DNA of 51,756 nucleotides. It comes from Bacillota bacterium. GTDB lineage: Bacteria > Bacillota > Clostridia > Acetivibrionales > DSM-1351. Each line of letters opens with the position of its first letter. The first letter of the stretch is position 1. Where the stretch lies: the NCBI GenBank assembly GCA_023391425.1, contig JAEWAX010000044.1, positions 1 to 51,756 of the forward strand, written 5' to 3'. Position numbers and translations under genes: made by a program. Positions 51,521-51,756 of the stretch are shown here, in pieces. Below the pieces are notes generated by a model. That model did no database searches and was not told the DNA's origin. It was given only the letters and a program-made list of their open reading frames with translations.

Positions 51521-51756
51521 ATGAATCGAGAGATTTACTTGGACAATAGTGCTACAACAAAACCTTATGACGAAGTTGTTCAGTATATATATGAAGTAAG
51601 TAAAGATTTTTATGGCAATCCTTCATCTTTGCATACAAAGGGGATTGAGGCTGAAAATCTTGTTAAACGTGCAAGAACTCAGATTGCTGAAGCACTAAAA
51701 GTTGATCCAAAGGAGATTTGCTTTACATCAGGTGGTACAGAATCAAACAATTTAGC
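51521..51756 (+). CDS. Cysteine desulfurase, NifS/IscS type, 5' end only
   Basis: The window ends after 78 codons. The N-terminus MNREIYLDNSATTKPYDEV, the GNPSSLHTKG motif and FTSGGTESNN are diagnostic of class I PLP-dependent cysteine desulfurases, which supply sulfur for iron-sulfur clusters and tRNA thiolation. The ATG at 51521 follows a GAGAGGG site. Because the gene runs out of the window, which subtype it is (iron-sulfur or thiI-linked) cannot be decided. Confidence 0.93.
   Translation, partial: MNREIYLDNSATTKPYDEVVQYIYEVSKDFYGNPSSLHTKGIEAENLVKRARTQIAEALKVDPKEICFTSGGTESNNL

Overview
The window is AT-rich and reads as a chromosome segment of a spore-forming, anaerobic, Gram-positive member of the Clostridia. 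The evidence is the dipicolinate synthase pair (dpaA/dpaB), TepA and a YlzJ-like protein, strong AGGAGG-type ribosome binding sites with frequent GTG and TTG starts, a LexA/YneA-type SOS locus, an Hfq, and a hydrogenase-4-like membrane complex. Retention of spoVFAB-type genes suggests a relative of the cellulolytic cluster III clostridia (Ruminiclostridium-like) rather than Clostridium sensu stricto. That placement is inference. No rRNA, tRNA, CRISPR array, prophage or intact insertion sequence was seen.

Layout. 0.4-2.1 kb: an ACT-domain protein and its UPF0210 (DUF711) partner. 2.2-4.3 kb: a MarR regulator, then a TetR regulator divergent from a flavodoxin-ferredoxin fusion (EFR1 type), with two matching inverted-repeat operators between them. 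4.5-9.2 kb: an omega-amidase-like nitrilase, a DUF2752 membrane protein, a Vga/VmlR-like ABC-F protein behind a long structured leader, and a LytR-CpsA-Psr protein. 9.7-12.8 kb: a 50-residue basic protein, a membrane GGDEF-EAL protein and an EamA transporter. 13.0-17.6 kb (minus strand): a moxR / DUF58 / transglutaminase operon. 18.1-25.0 kb: rpsO, pnp, an M16 peptidase, dpaA-dpaB, tepA and ylzJ, in the order known from Bacillus but without asd-dapG-dapA. 25.1-31.4 kb: secreted proteins of unknown function, a PaaI thioesterase, a GNAT with a repeat-bearing insertion, and an HtrA-like protease paired with a three-module secreted protein. 31.8-39.9 kb: miaB, ricA-like, mutS, mutL, miaA and hfq. 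40.1-41.3 kb: lexA divergent from a yneA-like LysM gene with three SOS boxes. 41.6-42.9 kb: an amidohydrolase. 43.0-50.9 kb: a six-gene hydrogenase-4-like operon. 51.0 kb to the end: a Cys-rich small protein and the start of a cysteine desulfurase.

The most interesting locus is the 43-51 kb operon. It encodes two antiporter-like proton channels, an NuoH-like subunit, HyfE, a fused NuoC-NuoD-like large subunit and a fused ferredoxin/NuoB-like small subunit. All iron-sulfur motifs are present, yet the large subunit lacks all four cysteines that bind the NiFe centre. It therefore looks like an energy-converting-hydrogenase-related (Ehr-type) ion pump whose electron acceptor is not protons. Other leads are the attenuator-like ABC-F leader, the TetR/EFR1 double-operator switch, the repeat insertion in the GNAT enzyme, the HtrA/three-module secreted pair, and a palindrome nested inside the hfq-lexA terminator.
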